DNA of 64,000 nt, taken from contig BQUP01000001.1 in the NCBI GenBank assembly GCA_022835595.1, positions 620,001 through 684,000 on the forward strand, written 5' to 3'. This document shows positions 11,788 to 26,744 of this stretch, one piece after another (positions within the stretch are counted from its first letter, which is position 1; every line of letters starts with the position of its first letter). The translations under genes and the position numbers were made by a program. This DNA is from Cystobasidium ongulense (lineage: Eukaryota > Basidiomycota > Cystobasidiomycetes > Cystobasidiales > Cystobasidiaceae). The notes below the pieces were generated by a model that was not told the origin of the DNA, made no database searches, and was given only the letters and a program-made list of their open reading frames with translations.

Positions 11788-12904
11788 CTACAATGCAAGG
11801 CCCGCAAGCTCTACTATTTTAGCCACCAGACTGCTCATCTCTTGTGCCGCTTGTCTGCCTACTTCGAGGACCTCTTCGTGCGAGGTTGTCTCTTCCTTCT
11901 CTTCCGCGTTCGACGGGGCTTTGGCCCCATCTTTATTGGCATACTCAGCAGCCACTTCAGCTTTCAAGTCGCGATAAGGCGTGTTGATGACTTGATTTGT
12001 GATGAGGGAGAGGCCCAGGACTCTCATGCCCTGCAATTTAGAGCAGCAATATCAACTCCGTGTTTATATTATGCGCTTCAAACCAACTTACAGCATGTCT
12101 CGCCACTATCACCTCGGGGACAGTCGACATGCCCACCATGTCAGCGCCGCAGTAATCTCTGAGGAACTTGCAATCCGCCCGCGTCTCATACGAAGGACCT
12201 GTCACCCAAGCGTAGGTGCCAGACTGCATGATGTCGTTCCTCAATCCTATTTCGTGGCTTGCCCTGTAGGCTATCCTCTGTAATTCGATATCGTAGGCTG
12301 CCAGATAGGTGGGTCAGTACCCAAGGACAAGACTGATAACATGGAGTACACCCACCATTCGACATTGGAGGGAAGCGCGGCCCTAATGCATCGTCATTGG
12401 GTCCAATCAGCGAATTCAGACCAGCCAGAGCGGGTATAGCGATGTGGTCTTGGATGAGGCAAATGGTAGGGACAGAGAACGCAGGATTGAGACCTCCTGC
12501 TGCGTTTGTGACTGTACACTAGCATTAGTGAACGGTATACAAGGTTGGATGTGCTGTCTTCACTCACGAATAACCGCCTTGCAGCCCAGCGTATGGAATA
12601 CCTTTACAGGATACACGACCGTGTCGAGCGGCTTTCCTTCGTAGAAATGAAAGCGGCCAGCCTGACACACGACAGCCACGCCAGATAGCGTTCCAAAGCT
12701 GAGCATCGACTTGTGGCCTACGACAGTCGACTCTGCAAAGCCTGGGATCTCGCTGTACGGCACATCGACGCGGTCTTCAAGCAGATCAGCGAGACCCGCC
12801 AGCCCGCTTCCGCACACGACGGCGAGTGCAGGGTGCTGGAGAGCAGTGGGAAGCTTGCTGCGCAGTGTCGAGACTACCTCGGAAGGTGCTGGGAGAGGCG
12901 CCAT
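11788..12904 (-). CDS. PNP1: Purine nucleoside phosphorylase
   Basis: Exons read [17 protein letters not shown], then the phosphate-binding loop [10 protein letters not shown], the phosphate/ribose site [19 protein letters not shown], and the base-binding [15 protein letters not shown] followed by [15 protein letters not shown]. This is the order in trimeric PNPs of about 290-310 residues, and the length fits. The enzyme splits inosine and guanosine with phosphate into base and ribose-1-phosphate for purine salvage in the cytosol. The start at 12904 is chosen because homology begins right after it and the frame upstream lacks conservation. At least three short introns interrupt it. It lies upstream of, and in the same direction as, the 4CXXC gene, with 244 bases between. 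Confidence 0.92.
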
Positions 12905-14203
12905 GTCTGTCTGATGTGCAATTGGCGACAGCTTGAAGCGTGACGTGACGGGCTTGTGAAATGAGAAGAATGACAGAAATGCAATAGAGGCCTTACTAGG
13001 CAGATGCAAGCAAAAGATATCAACACGACACCTTTTTCGCAATTGTGGATGCTCTGTTAGAGCAGTCTGGCGAAGGTTTGAATCGGACAACACGCTTCGC
13101 TATGGTACAGAACTGGACACGAGACTATCCAAACACCTAGCTTGCTTGCATAATACCCAACATTGCACCTCGCATCCGGAAGAACACACCAAGCCACTCA
13201 TAATTCGTGTAGACTTCGTCCTCTTTCGTCTTGTATAGGTCATAATTGCATGGCATCTTGTCTCGCCCTTTTCGCGTAGATTCCAACTCCTGAAGTGCGG
13301 CTAGTACAAGACTACGTCAGGGTCACCCTGATTGAATAGAATCTACTCTGCTTCCCTACAATTAGAAAGCGGTCTGGAGTGAGCCATAAGCATCTGCAAT
13401 ACAGCTGCCGCGAATTGGATGGGCCAATGCACTGTATACTGGTCTCTCCTTCAAATCATTACTGGGATCTGGGAGTGCTCTCGCAGGCAGTCTAGCATTC
13501 TCTTGCCTAACTTTATTTCCTTGAAATCGCAAGATCTAATCCGGAAAACCGTTGCGTTTCGTAGAAGCCAAGCGATCCTTCGAGGGCCACGGCACCTCAA
13601 TCATCTGGCTCGTCAGTATCAGCAGTGGGCAACGCACTAGAATGCCTAGCCTGCAGATTACCAATTCAAAAATGGGATGCATAGTTGGACCCGTATACTG
13701 TTCCGAATCTGCCAAGTATGGACGGAATCTCGCAAATGTGCCATGGCAGTCCCGAGCTCCCTGTCGAAGCATTGATGTGTAGAGCAGCATAGGGCGCTTT
13801 GATGCAGTCAGATAGAGCTCAAGACGCCTCCTAGTGCCGTGTCATGTTCTTCCTGTCTTGGTGATCTTCTTAGCAAGCCGGCTTCTCTTGCAATGCGGCC
13901 GACCATCCCGACCTGCGCTTGTCCGTTCTGTATGGACACTCTACTTTCCAGCCAAACACAATAGCACCTTAGCACGCTTCAGTGTCCATTCCCCTGATGT
14001 CCTAAGCTGCAAGAGGTGTCCATCTCAGCCAATTGCAACCCGATCGGAGCGCCTTCAATGTGGACTGGAAAGAAGGAATGGATTCAAGGTTGAGGGAGTG
14101 CCGTCTCATTCTCGTCTCGTCTCTTCTCTGTACAGTCGTCGTCGTCTATCTGCTTTGAACTCGGTACAAGAGGTAGCGTTCGCTGATGCTGGCTTAGCCT
14201 GCC
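12905..14203. other. Gene-poor 1.3 kb, possible unassigned minus-strand exon
   Basis: No gene can be supported. On the minus strand, 13289-13137 follows a CTTCAG acceptor and reads 50 codons to a TAG, including KMPCNYDLYKTKEDEVYTNY, which looks coding. Upstream fragments between 13290 and 13860 show partial open frames and one good intron-like block (branch TACTGAC and acceptor near 13605), but I could not build one consistent protein. It may be an unrecognised intron-rich gene or a decayed one. Confidence 0.3.
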
Positions 14204-14627
14204 CTACTCTCCGCCTTTGCTAACTTTGCCCTTGCCCACGATCCTAGAGGGAGGACATGCGGCAGTGGTGTCAGCTATGAGCATATTCCAGAGTGGTAGA
14301 GGGTGCTGTGAGATGTATCCGAGTCTACTTACATGGCTCCTGTGCCGACGAGAGCTCCTCCGAGGCCGATGGTGAAGAGAGTCATGTAGGCCTCTGAGAA
14401 GCAAATGGGTAGAAGGTCAGCGGAGATCCTGCAAGATGGGAGAGCGTGCCAACCCACTCAGGTATAAGCCGCCTCGAGGCATCTTCTGGTGGATGAAGCG
14501 AGGGTCGGCTTGGAGCTTTCGCTGTCTCTCGAGGACATGGTTGGGTCCTGTGGAAGAAGGCAGCAGTCAGCGGTGAGTTCAACAGCACGCAGGGTCGCTA
14601 TGACTCACGGTTGACGAGTGCGTCCAT
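14204..14627 (-). CDS. Cytochrome c oxidase subunit VIIa-like small membrane protein
   Basis: Four small exons give about 70 residues: a polar N-terminus (MDALVNRPNHVLERQRKLQ), then FIHQKMPRGGLYLKAYM, one membrane helix (MTLFTIGLGGALVGTGAM), and a basic tail (VGKGKVSKGGE). The layout and spacing match COX7A proteins: a KLQ helix, a short Gly/Arg link and a single helix. Those proteins sit at the rim of complex IV in the mitochondrial inner membrane. Splicing at GTGAGT, GTGGGT and GTAAGT donors is needed to join the parts. A different single-helix mitochondrial protein is possible, as the family match is short. Confidence 0.6.
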
Positions 14628-15330
14628 TGCTGCGTGCTTGCTTGCTGGTGCGAGGTGTGCAAGTCGTCGGCGTCGATGATGGTCAAGAAGAGAGAAGCAA
14701 GAGAACGACGACGACGACGACGAGCAGCGAGGTTGGCTCCACCCAACCGGTACCCGGAGCCATTCGAAGCAAGCTGTGAGGGATAGAGACGATGCGGAGG
14801 ATTGTCACGCCTTGCCAGGTCACATTGCTACAGGTGTGCAGGAGCTATCGCAATTCGACGGTCCTGTCTGCCGTCCTCCGCTGCTGTCTTCCAGAGGGTC
14901 TGTCGCGAATAGCAAAGAAGCTCTTATCATTACAGACCGAGCATACTAGCATCCATAGCTGCAATCCATCCAAGCTGTACTGCCTCTCTGTTCAAGTATA
15001 GAGACGTCTGGCTACTTGTGCTCGTCTCTTGCCCCGTCGCTTCTCTGCTTACTGCCTTCGCGCGGTGCGAGAAGCGAGATACTCACTGACAGCGCACATA
15101 CAGGTGCGCATGTGGATGGATAGAAGTGGACAGCATCAGCAAGAGTACGAGTATCGCACCATGTCGAGTGCATGTGCTAGCCATTGACGCGGTGCAGTCG
15201 TCCATACGAAGACGAGGTGAACGCCGTCTGTCAGGACACGAGGATACACGACAGCAAGAGGACCACATCGAGTATAGTGCACTCGTGCATTGTTGTTACA
15301 TAGCCAACCTGGATCCCATCGAATACGCGC
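14628..15330. promoter_or_regulatory. Divergent promoter region, COX7A-like / ATG13
   Basis: 703 bases between divergent starts. Contains a short GAC-rich tract near 14705-14735. No other clear signal. Confidence 0.35.
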
Positions 15331-18300
15331 ATGTCGGGCAGCTACTCGCGCACTCCAGGCCAGCAGCCTCCATCGTCACTCGACACCCGCTATAGCTATC
15401 CAGATGATGGACAACGACGAGCCGAGGCATCGAACGGTCAGCAGCAGCAGGCATCCAGCTACTCTGCACCCTACAGACTGGCAAACGCAGCAGCGGCCGC
15501 AGCCTCGCCTCTGCTGGGCTACCTGAGCGGTCATGCAACCGGCCATCATCAGCAGCAGCAGGACGGGTCGACAACAGCTCCGACGCCGACGACAGCGACA
15601 AGACGGGCATCCACAATGACGCCCTACGAGATGTCAGCTGCAGCTGCACTGTCTGGATCGCCCGCTTCCAACATGCCGCCCCATGCCACCACCTCGGCTC
15701 AGCCTCATCATCATCAGAGGGTCCCCTCTGCCGAGAATCCGCAATATCGATATTCACAGAGTAGGACTCCCTCGGCTAGTTCGAACACGCCCACCGCTAC
15801 AGCTCAGAATATGCGACGCACATCGTCCATTTCCGACCAAGACGCACGCAAAAAGGAGAGCAGGAACTTGGATTCTATAGTCCTGGTGGGGCAGTACCAC
15901 TTGCTCTTCCGGTACCCGATGACTTTGACTGACTGATGTCTTGTTGCGCTACAGCAAGTCTTCTCGAAAGCTGCACAGGTCATAACCCAGGCTCGCTTCA
16001 CTCACGTCTCGATGACCCCGTCGAGTGGCGCTCAGGATCCTACAGCTCGCGGATCGTCAACAGCTCCGAAAAAGTCGCGGAATCGCTGGGTATGCATTTG
16101 GCATCACTCTTATTGCTTGTTAAATATCAGCTGATGCATTCACCATTCAACTCCAGTTCAACCTCGAACTTGAAGAAAGTGATATTTTCAAAGACGAACT
16201 TCGAACATGGCGAAGTGTGACCAATCTATTAGCAACTCCTGCCAGTACTTCCTCTAGTATTTCCGAAGGCTCGTCTCTTCCTTCAGATCAACTACCTCTC
16301 AACTATTCCAACGTCCCAAAGATGGTCATTGAGATCATTCTCGACGTCGCAGATATATCTCCCAATCAAGTACTCGTACTGAATAATACCAAAGATGGGA
16401 AACGATTCAGAGTAGACTTGTCAGGTAAAGGTAAAACTACACACCTGCACAACCCAACTGGTACTATTGAAGGATCACCTAAAAAGTGCAATATCGTACT
16501 GGAAAGATGGACACTCTCGATGAGACCTCCTCCCCCACCTGGCCCTCTAGAATTACCCACTGTTTATAAGCATTGCATCATCGTAAGTTTGTCGAATGCT
16601 TCTATAGCTCAGCTGCTTGGGCTAACGTCATTCGTATCTTCCCTCAACCAGCTTTTCCGTGCATTATACACTCTCGTTCGAACGCTTCCAATCTTTGAAT
16701 TACACAGAAAGCTTAAAAGACGAACGGGCAGAAGTGAAATCAAGATTGGTTGTCGTCTAAGTACTGAAGATGTGAATTCGCAATCTGCGAGTGGTACTAC
16801 TTCTTCGAATAGTGATGCAGAGCAAGAAGGTGATCTCGAAAAGTCGGAAATTGGCTTGGGTGAGGATCTCGTAAAATTAGATTTCAAAGTCTTCTAGCTG
16901 ATTACAACTTCGAACATAACTACAGACACTCCTTTAGGCAATGAGGATGATGCTTCATTTTCGATCCTCGATTTTGCTTTCGCACCGATTATCACGCCTG
17001 TAGGGTAAGTAAAGAAGTTCCCTCGGTTATCTATGATGGGAGGCGTGCACTCACATCGAGGTTATGGTTCCTCGCTTTCACAGCTCACTTGATCTACGGT
17101 GTCGATATAGAGCTTGTGTAGACTTCAGCGTCGAAGAAATCGAAGCTCTCCTCAGCTCTCGCTTTATCGATGAGGACTTTTTCAAGCCTACTATGCGCAA
17201 GTATAGTACTAGTGGAGTGAGAACAAGCCCCGCCAAAGTCAGTGATTGAGAATATGCCTGAACTAGTTTGCGTTCATAGCCCGGTTCAGTACCAACTCGC
17301 ATCAGCGGGACATCACCTCTACAGGCATATTCACGAAGTCAGCAAAAACAACCTCAAGTCGCATTGTCCATTGGCAGACCCGTCTCACAGCCTCAGCCTG
17401 TCCCTACTTCTGCTTCGCCAAGTCATACAGGCCCGTCCGATGAGGGAGCATTTGTTAGCCATAGCAAAGGAAAGGCCCCTGAAATGCCTGCTCGTACCGT
17501 CTCTGTAAGTACCTGGAGGTCCCTCTCATATCGGTCAGCAAGCTAAGAGAACATTCTCTACACTTCTTCTAGGCATCACCGCATGACATGTCACGTCGGC
17601 CATCTATAGGTGGCTCACACCCCTTCAAGCCTACCAGTGCTTCGCCATCGCAGATCAATCCCCGCAGTTTCTCGACGCCACCTGCCGATCCCTCTGCTGG
17701 TCGATATTCTGCAAGTCCTGCATCAGTCGGACCTTCTTCCTCTCTTCGTTATGCAGTTGGCATCACTCCACGATCACCAAGCGGAACAGCTACGCCTGGA
17801 CCTTCCGTCTCTCAGCTTTCATATACCAAACGCTCAATCCCTTCACCTACTAATACGCAACCTCCAATTTCAGCCCTCACAGCTATGCATCTTGGTACTT
17901 CACCTTCGCCTCCGGCCCCTAATCTTCCTGGTATTGCTACTACGCAGCCTATGCCTGTAGCTGGTACAAGTGCCATACCCCTCTCTTCGTCACCTACACC
18001 AAGTCTCATCAAGCGATACTCTACTTCCCGATATTCGAGAAGCTTTGGTCAAGGCAGTTCAGGCAGCAGTCCAGGCGAATATCAAGGGTTCTGGGGCCCA
18101 GAAAGCCTGGGCAGGCGCTCTCGACTCTCTTCTGGACAGAGTAGGGAAGATATACAGCACAGTGGATCTCGCTTACCTTTGAATGCTACTTCGTCATCAG
18201 CCGGTGATGCTCCAGACGCGGATCAGATCAAGTCTTTCCTCGGGATGATTGATAGTCGGGCGCAACTGCCGGGCGGATCAGTGTTGCTCGGAGGTAGTGG

Positions 18301-19120
18301 CTCGCCTAGTAGAGCTTTGAACAAGAGCACTGTCCTCAATAGACTGAATGCCGAAGAGAAGCTTCGCAATCTTGCAGATTCGGTGATGCGCAGTTCTCCA
18401 GCTCGCTCGATGTCTAGTACTTCCTCACAATCTACGAGTGCACAAAACACTAGGCCCCCTTCTGCAACCAATTATGCACAAACTCAGATGCGAAGACGAT
18501 CGGGGGAATTTGTAGCTTCGATGCCTAGCTCATCTAGGCAAACACCTTCTCCAGACATGTACTCCGCGAGTCCAGTAGACAACACGCATATCAGGCCAAG
18601 AATATCGCAACCTCCAATGTCAACGAGCATACCGGAGGAAGAAGCTCGCCATCCACACATTCGACCACAACATCCGCTGCCAAGAAGTGAGTCTAGCTCA
18701 TTGACAAATAGTGGCCCAAGCAGTCATTTCCCATTCCCTCGATACGTCTCTTCGTCAATGCGCAGAAGAGGTTCCAGCCAAAGTAGTATCACTCGGCCTA
18801 TTGTGCAATCTCCTTCTGCCTCTGGTTCGAGAGGCCACTCGCCTATGCATGGGAGTGCTGGTGACGGCTCGACACCGGAGAATGTAGCATCGTCGTCATT
18901 GGGAGGTCAAGGTGGAAGTGATAATCTCGAAGCTTCCGGCTCGCCTTCGATAGATGGTGCAGCTAGCACTCACGTATCTCAGAGTTTCGAAAGTGGAGAA
19001 GAACAGGCTGTCGCTCAGCTCGAACTGGGAGGCATTGAATCCCTTGAAGATGTTCGTCGATATGATCGTCATCGACTACCTGAACCACCTAGAGACTATA
19101 GGTGGGGAAGGCGAATCTGA
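15331..19120 (+). CDS. ATG13: Autophagy initiation protein Atg13
   Basis: After a Gln/Ala/Ser-rich N-terminal tail of about 180 residues, spliced exons give a HORMA domain: LDSIVLQVFSKAAQVITQAR, FNLELEESDIFKDELRTWRS, VIEIILDVADISPNQVLVLN, LERWTLSMRPPPPPGPLELP and YKHCII joined to LFRALYTLVRTLPIFELHRK. These match Atg13 block for block. The C-terminal half is a long Ser/Pro-rich disordered region, as usual in the family, where Atg1, Atg17 and TOR-site contacts lie. The frame closes at 19120. A further splice near the end cannot be excluded. Known: Atg13 bridges the Atg1 kinase to the Atg17 scaffold at the phagophore assembly site and is silenced by TORC1 phosphorylation. The N-terminal tail before the HORMA domain is longer than in budding yeast, where the domain is at the start. 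Confidence 0.9.
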
Positions 19121-19414
19121 TCAAGTCCTGTTGTATGACTATGACATTGTAAATCTCTCCGTTCCCCTCCCCATTCGCTTTTCCTATGTTCACGACTTTC
19201 GCAGTGCATGTGTATCGTTAGCTATTGGACAATCAATGTCGTATATTAATTGAACAAGTTCGACAGGCCGGAAAGATGTCGCGTCATCTACTTATGAGGA
19301 GCACCCCTGCGACTGTCAAGAAAATAGAATAACATCACAAAACACTGAACCTTTGAATCTGGTATGCCACTTGTGTGTAACCCAATTATCCCTACACTGG
19401 TTATTTGACTAAAC

Positions 19415-20390
19415 CTACTGCTGTGACTTGATAAACTCGAGAGCTAGATTGACTGAATCTTTGGGGCTGACAGTGTATTTTGCATCGACTAGCTTTCCGC
19501 CCTTGGCGACTATGTAGTGCGATCTTTGGTTGCTCTTAGGACCCTTTGATGCTCCCAGCAGCTTGAGTAGGATCTGACCTGGGTCACAGAGGAAGGTATA
19601 TTGAAAATCATTCTTCTCCTTCCAGGAAGCTTGAGCCTTGGGCGAGTCTGAGGAGAGTCCGTAGACTTGTGGGTGAAGTGCATGTCAGCTATGCATCGGG
19701 GTGAGTATCAGAATAAGAGGCTCACCTTCGTATCCTAGAGGGGCGAACTCAGCGTAATGGTCGCGGAAGAGGCAGGCTTGGGTAGTGCAGCCACTAAAAC
19801 GACATAAGCATTTATTTGAGTCAGCTAGCTAGCAGAAGCTGCAGCGACATGCGGTCTCAAACGTACGGGGTGTTGGCTTTAGGATATACGAAAAAGACAG
19901 CTCCTTTGTCCTTGGTGATATCGGTTATATTGACGTCTTCATCCTTCTCGTTCTGTCAAGAAGCCACAGGATGAGCTCGAACGGTCATAGTACATGTGAA
20001 AGGGCTAAGACACACCTTGAGGATGATTCCCTCAGGTAGAGTCTCTCCTACTTCAATTCTCTTTCCTTCTTTGGCTTGAGCGGCTTCCTTGTTCTCCTCG
20101 GGAAGCTCTACGCCTTCTTTCTTTGCGTCTTTTTCAGCTTCAGCGATGATAGTCTCTGCTTTGTTGTCATCGGCTTTGACGTCCCCTGTAGTGCCATTCT
20201 CCTTGGTAGAGTCGTCCTCGGTCTTTGCCTTCTTCGACTTGCTGGCGGGCTTGGACTTGGATGCCGGCTTTGTGGTGGCTGGCTCGGGAGCAGCAGCGTG
20301 GCCGCCTCCTCGCGTGGAACGTCGAAGCTCGTTTGGCTGCGTGGAGGGTGCAGCATCATCACCCTCGGCGCTTCTCTTCTTTGGAGGCAT
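19415..20390 (-). CDS. DOT5: Nuclear thiol peroxidase, PrxQ/BCP type (Dot5-like)
   Basis: The N-terminal 130 residues are Lys/Ala/Glu-rich with nuclear-signal-like clusters (MPPKKRSAEGDD and KPASKSKKAKTEDD). Spliced exons then give the peroxiredoxin core: GAVFFVYPKANTPGCTTQAC with peroxidatic and resolving Cys spaced C-x4-C, LFRDHYAEFAPLGYEVYGLS, and SNQRSHYIVAKGGKLVDAKY near the end. C-x4-C is the PrxQ/BCP signature. The yeast counterpart Dot5 is nuclear and also has a Lys-rich N-terminus. The enzyme reduces alkyl hydroperoxides with thioredoxin. The start at 20390 is a strong ATG at the head of the nuclear-signal segment. Confidence 0.87.
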
Positions 20391-20689
20391 GGTGTTCGGC
20401 TATTCGGTATATGGGTGTCTTGTCGAACGTGTCGTACAGCTCAGGCAGCAGGCGTCTTGCGAGTAGTCTGGATGCAGCGGTTATCTAGTCAGTGGATAAG
20501 CAGAGTATTGAATGCTGGTTGAATCTGCTTGCTGATTGTTGATGATTGATTGAAGCAGAAGCAAGGCGCGAGTGTGTCGACGACGTCGAGCTGATGACAA
20601 TCATGCATCTCTTCCCCCATCCAACAAATCCAGCACAACCACAACAATGACATACATGAGATAGCACACTCTCCAACGTGGTCACCGCC

Positions 20690-21654
20690 ATGGCAGCCCT
20701 GCGCAAGCTGCAGCCGTCGCCGTCATCCAGCAAGACGCAGCAATACGTGCCGCTCAAGGGCATACTGAAGCGACGACGCTCTCCAACGCCGTCTGATGGG
20801 GGAGACGAGGTGTCAGAGGGCGAAGATGCATGGCCGAGGAGCAAGAGAGCGAGCTGCCATCCACCTGCGACCCACTTGATGTCCAGCAGCTCGTCGCCTG
20901 TCAAGCTCATGCAGCGACCTTCCAGCAACAACAAGAGCAAGAGACGGGCAGTGATGCAGGAGAGCAGTGTCGAGGATGCTGCAGCCAGGTCTATGCCAAT
21001 CTCCAAGCAGCATGCTCTCGTCCACTACTCACCACCATCCGCTTGCAAATTTGCGAAGGCTGGGTAAGCTTCCATCATCGATAGATCTGAATCGCACTGA
21101 CTTTATTGTTTTTTCGCAGATGCCCATTCACAGGCTCGCATGATGAAGTTATGCAACATGAACTCACCTACTGCTCGCCGATGTACCAGCAGCTTGCACA
21201 CTTCAAGATGCTTGCTACTCGAAACAGCATTCAGACCTCGCCACACGCCACCACTAGCAAGCTTCCAGACACTCCTTTGGAGAAGGATTCCATACCAGCC
21301 AGCCACAGCAATGGTATGCGAGTGTCAAGTGTTGCAGCATCAGCATCGTCAGCAACAGACTCTGCAATCGCAAACCCCTCAGAGATAGACGACCTGTATG
21401 CTCAAATACGTGGCCTACAGGCAGACCTGCAACGAGCGCAATCCCAGCTCGCAGAAGAGAAGAAACAACGCACAGAACGACTGCGTAAAGCTTCGGAAGA
21501 ATGTCTGCAACTCATGAGCCTCAGTGAGATAGGAGAGGGCAAGGTAGAAGAAGTGCTACGAACAAAACTCAATGCTGAAAGAAAGCTCCGAGAGAAATTA
21601 GAGGAGGAACTAGAAAGCATGCGGGCTGCGGACACGGCGAAGAGGAGATCGTGA
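20690..21654 (+). CDS. TRAF-type zinc-finger coiled-coil protein
   Basis: Two exons (20690-21063 and 21120-21654) give 302 residues. The start is ATG in GCCATGG context. The intron interrupts the zinc motif CKFAKAGCPFTGSHDEVM, followed by QHELTYC. The pattern C-x6-C-x11-H-x4-C is that of TRAF-type fingers. The N-terminus is basic and Ser-rich (LKGILKRRRSPTPSDGGDE). The C-terminus from about residue 215 is a Leu/Glu/Lys heptad-like coiled coil (LYAQIRGLQADLQRAQSQLA and on to the end). Known: such fingers mediate protein contacts. No specific function can be assigned. It diverges from the thiol peroxidase with only 299 bases between. Confidence 0.65.
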
Positions 21655-22062
21655 CACCGAGTCATGTACGAACACGAGCAGTAGATCCCTGAGGGGATGT
21701 AGGATGGGTGACGCTCGAAAGTCGAGCATCCTTGCAGCTTCGCAACCCAGTAGATTTGATCAAGAGGTATATCTGTCAATCGTTGTATCATCTACTAGCA
21801 CATTGTAGCATAGTTTCTTCATTAGTTGGCTTAAATACCGGCCTGTAGCTAATACCTCTCTGTACCTAGCCTTAATCATGCAGCTGCAAATTTTGCTATG
21901 CTCATTACACACGCTACCTTCCAGTACACCACTACTTGGGTCTATTACTGACTATAGTTAAAAGCTCGAATAACAATCTACACCCCATCTGACCTTGCCA
22001 TACTCACAACCCCATATGACTTGGTTTACAGCCCAAAAGACATCTCACCACCCGTGTCCGAA
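21655..22062. other. Intergenic region, nothing clear
   Basis: 3' side of the TRAF-finger gene and leader of the next gene on the same strand. No feature recognised. Confidence 0.4.
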
Positions 22063-22967
22063 ATGGCCAACGCTGCTCGCACTGCACTCGTAGAAGAAGT
22101 CGAACCTATCCCTGCTCAGCAATTGCAGGCGGCTCAAGGATCTCGGGATAAGCGGTCAGCCAGCCAGCTTATCCGACACCATCATCAGCCAGCTCACATT
22201 ATCTCAATTTCACCCAGTGTGCGCATTCTAGCAGTCCTACGCTATGACAAGCGACTCCCAGCTTCAAAGGCGCTTGCAGAACATACAGAAACTGCAACAG
22301 TCGATTCCAAGGACGCTGTTTCCCGGCATCTGGCGCACCATAATCTGGATCCAAAGCAGCTCGACATCGAGGTAGATGTCAGCCCTGTGATCATGGGAAT
22401 GCTTCGAGCACCTGTGTGTACGTTGTTATATTCCGTACTCTATCTCGATGGTCGCTGACTCTTGTCTTTGTCCCGTCTACTCAGGTTGACCATTTACAAT
22501 TTTGCAAGTCTACAGCGACTTACCGCAATACAACTATTTTGTTTTCCGAAGCGCAGCTGGTTGGGTGAAGCTGTACGATGTTTCTTCCTATCCTAGCTTG
22601 TAATAAGCTATCTCGAATATTCGAACGACCCTGACTGTTCTATTCTTCTTCTTCACTATATTGGAACAGTGATAGCTGGCCCGCTTTTCTGATGGGACGT
22701 CACCCTCATGCACCTCGCGACGTCTACCGTGGGGATATCGTCGCCTTGGAACCAACTGAAGGAGTAGGAGCCGTCATGACTGCCCGCCATTTCTTGTCCC
22801 GTGTAGTCGTTCAGATTGTCGAATTTCATAAACTAAAGGCTCAAGTTTACCAGCACGTCATGCAGGTGATGGGGGAGAACATGAAAGCAGGAGATGCTGC
22901 TTTAGGAGCGGTCCCTGATGATACATTGCAAGGGCGCGATGACAACCTGTTTGAGCGTGTAGATTGA
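22063..22967 (+). CDS. Uncharacterised 242-residue protein
   Basis: Three exons (22063-22413, 22485-22564, 22670-22967) sum to 729 nt with an intact frame. The protein has conserved-looking segments such as SVRILAVLRYDKRLPASKAL, HLQFCKSTATYRNTTILFSE and GDSWPAFLMGRHPHAPRDVY, and an amphipathic stretch with MTARHFLSRVVVQIVEFHKL. There is no signal peptide or membrane helix. I do not recognise the family. The splice sites are consensus and remove stops exactly, so I trust that it is a real gene, but give no function. Confidence 0.55.
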
Positions 22968-23801
22968 ACTCGGCTCCGTTTCCAAAGACGAGGGTCTTTC
23001 GGAAGTGTCTACTCCACGGGTGAAAGCGAGGAAGACGGAACGGAAACGATGTAGTAGAGTAGGTTTTCTTGAAAGTCGAAGGACAGGTAGATGCTGAACG
23101 ACTCGCTGATGTCTCGGCTCAGCAGTAGTCCATTCTTGTGTTCTCAGTCAACGTGCTTTTCCCAGTTCCGAGGACAAGCTTGTATCGATAGATAGACATG
23201 CTCATCAGCGAATTACACCATACCATGCTCGTCTTCACTGCATTCCGGTATGTTGGATCCGCGAGAATTGCCGTTCAATAAAGTTACCCGGACATTGGGC
23301 GGAGGGCTATTCGGTTCGTTCGGTTCACTTCGGCATGTCATTGTACATTGATGACCGACATCTGCTTCTTGCTTCTCCTTTCTTTTCTTTTCCGCTTCTC
23401 TTCTCTGTGCTACTCATTCGTGCTTGCAACAGCATGCAGTCTGTCAGCATTCGCTGCGAAAGAGAGCTTTGCAGCTCTGCGAGAGGCGGCTCCAACCGCA
23501 ATGCGGACAACTCGCCACAAATATCAAGCTGGCTCGCTTATGAGACCGGCTGACAATTGGTTTGGATCCTTGTTCATCATTATGCATGTGTGTAATGTAT
23601 TGCAATATCAAAAACTGCTACTGCATACGCCTCTCTAAAGGGAAAGAACACGCCGACTCTGAGAATGGCCTCTGAGTAAACAGGGATTGAGATCCGTCTA
23701 TAGAAGGCGACTGCCTACTAGTACCACACAGTGTGTTCTCAGAAACTACTTCTGTCTACTATCCACTCCCCCTTCCACGCTGTCTTGTATTGGTTGAAGC
23801 T
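22968..23801. other. Intergenic region, convergent 3' ends
   Basis: Lies between the orphan gene (plus) and prolyl-tRNA synthetase (minus), so it should hold both terminators. CT-rich stretch near 23370-23410. No gene supported. Confidence 0.4.
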
Positions 23802-26744
<2,943 letters not shown>

